NCBI RefSeq assembly: GCF_034263275.1
Contig: NZ_CP139559.1
Location: 6,572,001-6,636,000 of the forward strand
From: Mucilaginibacter sp. cycad4
GTDB lineage: Bacteria; Bacteroidota; Bacteroidia; Sphingobacteriales; Sphingobacteriaceae
DNA length: 64,000 nt
Reading direction: 5' to 3'
Part shown: positions 61,544 to 64,000 of the stretch, piece by piece
Layout of the letters: the number at the start of each line of letters is the position of its first letter
Numbering within the stretch: position 1 is the stretch's first letter
The notes under the pieces: model-generated
What the model saw: only the letters and a program-made list of their open reading frames with translations
Told to the model about the DNA's origin: nothing
The model's database searches: none
Translations under genes and position numbers: made by a program

Positions 61544-61558
61544 TTTTATTTTAGCCCC

Positions 61559-62983
61559 ATGGCTAATATTTATTCCTCTTTAACCGAAATAAAGAGCGGG
61601 TTGCAACGTGCAGAAATTACTGTTGAAGGTCTTGTAAAAGGCTATTTGCTTGAGATTGAAAAAAATGCTCATTTAAACGCTTTTAATGAAGTGTTTGCTG
61701 ATGAAGCATTAATTGCTGCAAAAAACGTTGACAACAAAATAAAAAATGGCACCGCCGGTAAATTAGCCGGGATGGTTGTGGGTATTAAAGACAATATCTG
61801 CTACAAAGGGCACCAGGTTAGTGCTTCATCAAAAATCTTAACCGGTTTCACCTCTATCTTTTCATCAACCGTAGTTGAACGCCTGCTGGCCGAAGACGCC
61901 GTGATCATTGGTCGCTGTAACTGCGATGAATTTGCCATGGGGGCCACCAACGAATCATCATACTTTGGCCCGGTAAAAAACCATGCCGATGAAACCAAAG
62001 TAGCAGGTGGTTCATCAGGCGGTTCGGCTGTGGCCGTACAAGCCGGGATGTGCCATGCTACTTTAGGTACTGATACCGGTGGCTCGGTAAGGCAGCCGGC
62101 CTCTTTTTGCGGGGTTGTAGGTTTAAAGCCAACATACGGCACAATTTCAAGGCATGGTATTATTGCTTATGCTTCATCCTTTGACCAGGTAGGGCCAATT
62201 ACCAAATCGGTTGAAGATGCTGCATTATTGTTGGAAGTACTGGCCGGGCCGGATGAATATGACAGTACTTTATCGCAAACTCCTCCGCCATCGTCATATA
62301 CTAATCTTCAAAAACCGGGCAAAAAGAAGATAGCCTATCTGCAGGAAGCCATATCCAGCCCCGGTGTTGATAATGAAGTAAAGGACAATCTTATACAATA
62401 TATTGATAAGCTGCGGGCTGACGGTCACACCGTTACACCAATAGCTTTTGAACTGCTGGAGTACCTGGTACCAACTTACTATATCCTGGCCATGGCCGAA
62501 GCGTCATCAAACCTGGCAAGGTACGATGGCGTACATTATGGCTATCGCAGTCCGCTGGCTACAGATTTACAGTCTACTTATAAACGTTCCCGTTCCGAAG
62601 GATTTGGTAAGGAAGTAAAGCGCCGCATCATGCTGGGCACTTTTGTACTGAGCGCAGGATACTACGATGCCTACTACGCAAAAGCGCAGAAAGTACGCAG
62701 GCTGATCCAGGAAAAAACCAACCAGATACTGGAAGAGTATGATTTTATACTGGTGCCGTCGGCACCCGAACCGGCTTTTGAAATAGGTAAAGAAGAGAAA
62801 GATCCGGTGGTAATGTATCTTTCTGACATTTTTACCGTACAAGCGTCATTAACCGGTGTACCGGCCATATCAATACCTACGGGCAATAACAGCAACGGTT
62901 TGCCGTTAGGTTTACAGTTATTAACAAAGCATTTTGGCGAACAGCAACTGTTAGATTTTGCCAAATATTTTCTCGATCTGTAA
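61559..62983 (+). CDS. gatA: Aspartyl/glutamyl-tRNA amidotransferase subunit A
   Basis: A 474-residue amidase that makes Gln-tRNA(Gln) or Asn-tRNA(Asn) from misacylated precursors. The Ser-cisSer-Lys triad is K77 (GIKDN), S152 (GGSSGGS) and S176 (DTGGSVRQ). The ending DIFTVQASLTGVPAISIPTG is normal. The ATG lies 4 bases after a variant -7 box (TATTTTAG, 61547-61554) that overlaps the tat terminator tail. Confidence 0.97.
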   Translation: MANIYSSLTEIKSGLQRAEITVEGLVKGYLLEIEKNAHLNAFNEVFADEALIAAKNVDNKIKNGTAGKLAGMVVGIKDNICYKGHQVSASSKILTGFTSIFSSTVVERLLAEDAVIIGRCNCDEFAMGATNESSYFGPVKNHADETKVAGGSSGGSAVAVQAGMCHATLGTDTGGSVRQPASFCGVVGLKPTYGTISRHGIIAYASSFDQVGPITKSVEDAALLLEVLAGPDEYDSTLSQTPPPSSYTNLQKPGKKKIAYLQEAISSPGVDNEVKDNLIQYIDKLRADGHTVTPIAFELLEYLVPTYYILAMAEASSNLARYDGVHYGYRSPLATDLQSTYKRSRSEGFGKEVKRRIMLGTFVLSAGYYDAYYAKAQKVRRLIQEKTNQILEEYDFILVPSAPEPAFEIGKEEKDPVVMYLSDIFTVQASLTGVPAISIPTGNNSNGLPLGLQLLTKHFGEQQLLDFAKYFLDL

Positions 62984-63050
62984 TAAAAATGATATTTTAG
63001 TAAAATGCTGATGCTTTGGGCATTATAAATTAATCAAATCCCTTGAATAA

Positions 63051-64000
63051 ATGAAGAGATTATTTACGCTGACCATTTGCCTCTTATCACTCCAAGTTTT
63101 ACAAGCCGAAACAAACACAACCAATTCGGCAAAGTCAATTAAGCAAATAAACCGGGTAGCCAAATTTAACCCCGATGTTGTAAATGCCGATACTACTATT
63201 TTGCCGGTGCTTAACCAGTCGTTGCCGTTAAGTACGTACGGTGGTTTGTACAAACGCAGGTTAGATTCTATCCGCAAGGATATCCAATTGGATTATAATG
63301 AATATGTGCAGGCTTATATCGACTTGTATATGCATAACCGCGAAGAAATGGGCCAGGTTGCAGGCTTAACCAAATATTACTTCCCCATTTATGAAAAGGC
63401 TTTCCGCGAGGCCGGAATCCCTGAAGAAATAAAATTCCTGTCGATTGTTGAATCAAAGCTTGATCCAAACGCGGTATCAAGGGTAGGGGCGACCGGCCTT
63501 TGGCAGTTTATGGGCACAACAGCAAAGACATATGGCCTAAACATGGACAACTATGTTGATGACCGCCGTGACCCTATCCAGTCGAGCTATGCAGCAGCGG
63601 CCTATCTAAAAGACGCGTACCAGGAATTTGGCGACTGGCTGCTGGCCATTGCCTCATACAATTGCGGTAAAAGTAATGTTGAACGTGCCGTTGAAAAAGC
63701 AGGTGGTGTAACCGATTTTTGGAGCATTCGCCAATATCTTCCTGTGGAAACCCGTGGATATGTACCGGCTTTTATTGCCATGAACTACGTAATGCACTAT
63801 TTTAATAAACATAATATCGTAGCGCAGGCCTGTAACTTCTCTACCCGTACCGATACGGTGATGGTAAAAAGGGTAGTGCCATTAAACAGCGTTGCCCAGG
63901 CGCTTGATGTTAGTTTAAGGGAGATCACCATTCTTAATCCATCGTACCGGATGGCTGTAGTTAATGGCAGTGCCAAAACACCCCGCAGGTTGATCATCCC
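63051..64000 (+). CDS. MltD-like lytic murein transglycosylase, 3' partial
   Basis: The ATG at 63051 opens a frame that runs off the window end. A signal peptide (MKRLFTLTICLLSLQVLQAE) is followed by the GH23/SLT domain: catalytic Glu134 in FLSIVESKLDPNAVSRVGATGLWQF, then QSSYAAAAYLKDAYQEFGDWLLAIASYNCG. After about residue 260 LysM-like sequence begins (VPLNSVAQALDVSLREITILNPSYR). These enzymes cleave peptidoglycan with a 1,6-anhydro product at the outer membrane. The remainder of the gene is outside the window. Confidence 0.92.
   Translation, partial: MKRLFTLTICLLSLQVLQAETNTTNSAKSIKQINRVAKFNPDVVNADTTILPVLNQSLPLSTYGGLYKRRLDSIRKDIQLDYNEYVQAYIDLYMHNREEMGQVAGLTKYYFPIYEKAFREAGIPEEIKFLSIVESKLDPNAVSRVGATGLWQFMGTTAKTYGLNMDNYVDDRRDPIQSSYAAAAYLKDAYQEFGDWLLAIASYNCGKSNVERAVEKAGGVTDFWSIRQYLPVETRGYVPAFIAMNYVMHYFNKHNIVAQACNFSTRTDTVMVKRVVPLNSVAQALDVSLREITILNPSYRMAVVNGSAKTPRRLII

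Noticed and set aside
1..64000. CRISPR arrays, prophage or integrative element modules
   Set aside because: No regularly spaced repeats, integrase, capsid or relaxase genes were seen; no rRNA operon or standard tRNA was recognised either.

Overview
The window looks like chromosomal DNA of a Bacteroidota bacterium of the Sphingobacteriaceae, most like Mucilaginibacter or Pedobacter. Grounds: several promoters with the Bacteroidota -7 motif TAnnTTTG and few Shine-Dalgarno sites, a type IX secretion (gliding_CTERM-like) C-terminus, a NagB-LmbE fusion protein, Bacteroidota-restricted families (DUF2480, DUF3108, DUF3109, DUF4292, DUF4834), and a coaX-OMP-lptC-ppiD cluster. The genus is inferred from general resemblance, not from a search.

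Layout. 1-1132: 3' part of a membrane-anchored regulator. 1133-2141: a gene-free kilobase with a candidate small RNA containing a tRNA-like fold, two dispersed repeats, and a leader that looks like a transcription attenuator before the NagB-LmbE gene (2142-4061). 4320-10912 (minus): aconitase, a CPBP membrane protease and a tricorn-like S41 protease. 10950-12978: two glycosyltransferases. 13102-14486: an orphan Imm7-type immunity gene and an unknown protein. 14641-19948 (minus): YfhO-like membrane protein, two small membrane proteins, uvrB. 20134-20325: a REPIN-like element with 28-bp perfect inverted ends. 20386-21373 (minus): MarR and GNAT genes behind a promoter with a palindrome in its spacer. 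21507-27427: upp, yjjG-type nucleotidase, DinB-like protein, LpxH-like hydrolase, glycosyltransferase, DUF6427-like membrane protein. 27529-33091: purQ, coaX, outer-membrane protein, lptC, ppiD. 33229-38106: DUF2480, DUF3108, DUF3109, gmd and a Wzi-like barrel. 38163-38695: a MazF/PemK toxin-antitoxin pair. 38715-42225: alkB, dxs, scpA. 42374-45214: a large secreted MBG-repeat protein. 45898-53557: glyA, a soluble hybrid histidine kinase, comF, rlmN, an amidohydrolase. 53747-64000: yceI, acyP, a flippase, dut, TPR protein, DUF4292 lipoprotein, EnvC-like protein, two TatA/B proteins, gatA and a truncated lytic transglycosylase.

Most of the window is housekeeping and envelope biology: LPS and lipid A (lptC, LpxH-like), glycan synthesis and flipping (GTs, gmd, Wzx-like), peptidoglycan remodelling (EnvC-like, MltD-like), protein export (PpiD, Tat, T9SS cargo), isoprenoids (dxs) and nucleotide metabolism (purQ, upp, dut). 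The accessory material is the TA pair, the orphan immunity gene, an orphan antitoxin-like ORF, and many short intergenic repeats. Several of these repeats have been incorporated into gene ends: the yjjG start, the TPR protein start and signal peptide, and the S41 C-terminus.

The most unusual signals are non-coding: the tRNA-like small RNA near 1245-1413, the attenuator-like leader at 1966-2113, the 192-bp palindromic element, and a set of start codons placed 3-4 bases after a -7 box, which suggests leaderless mRNAs.
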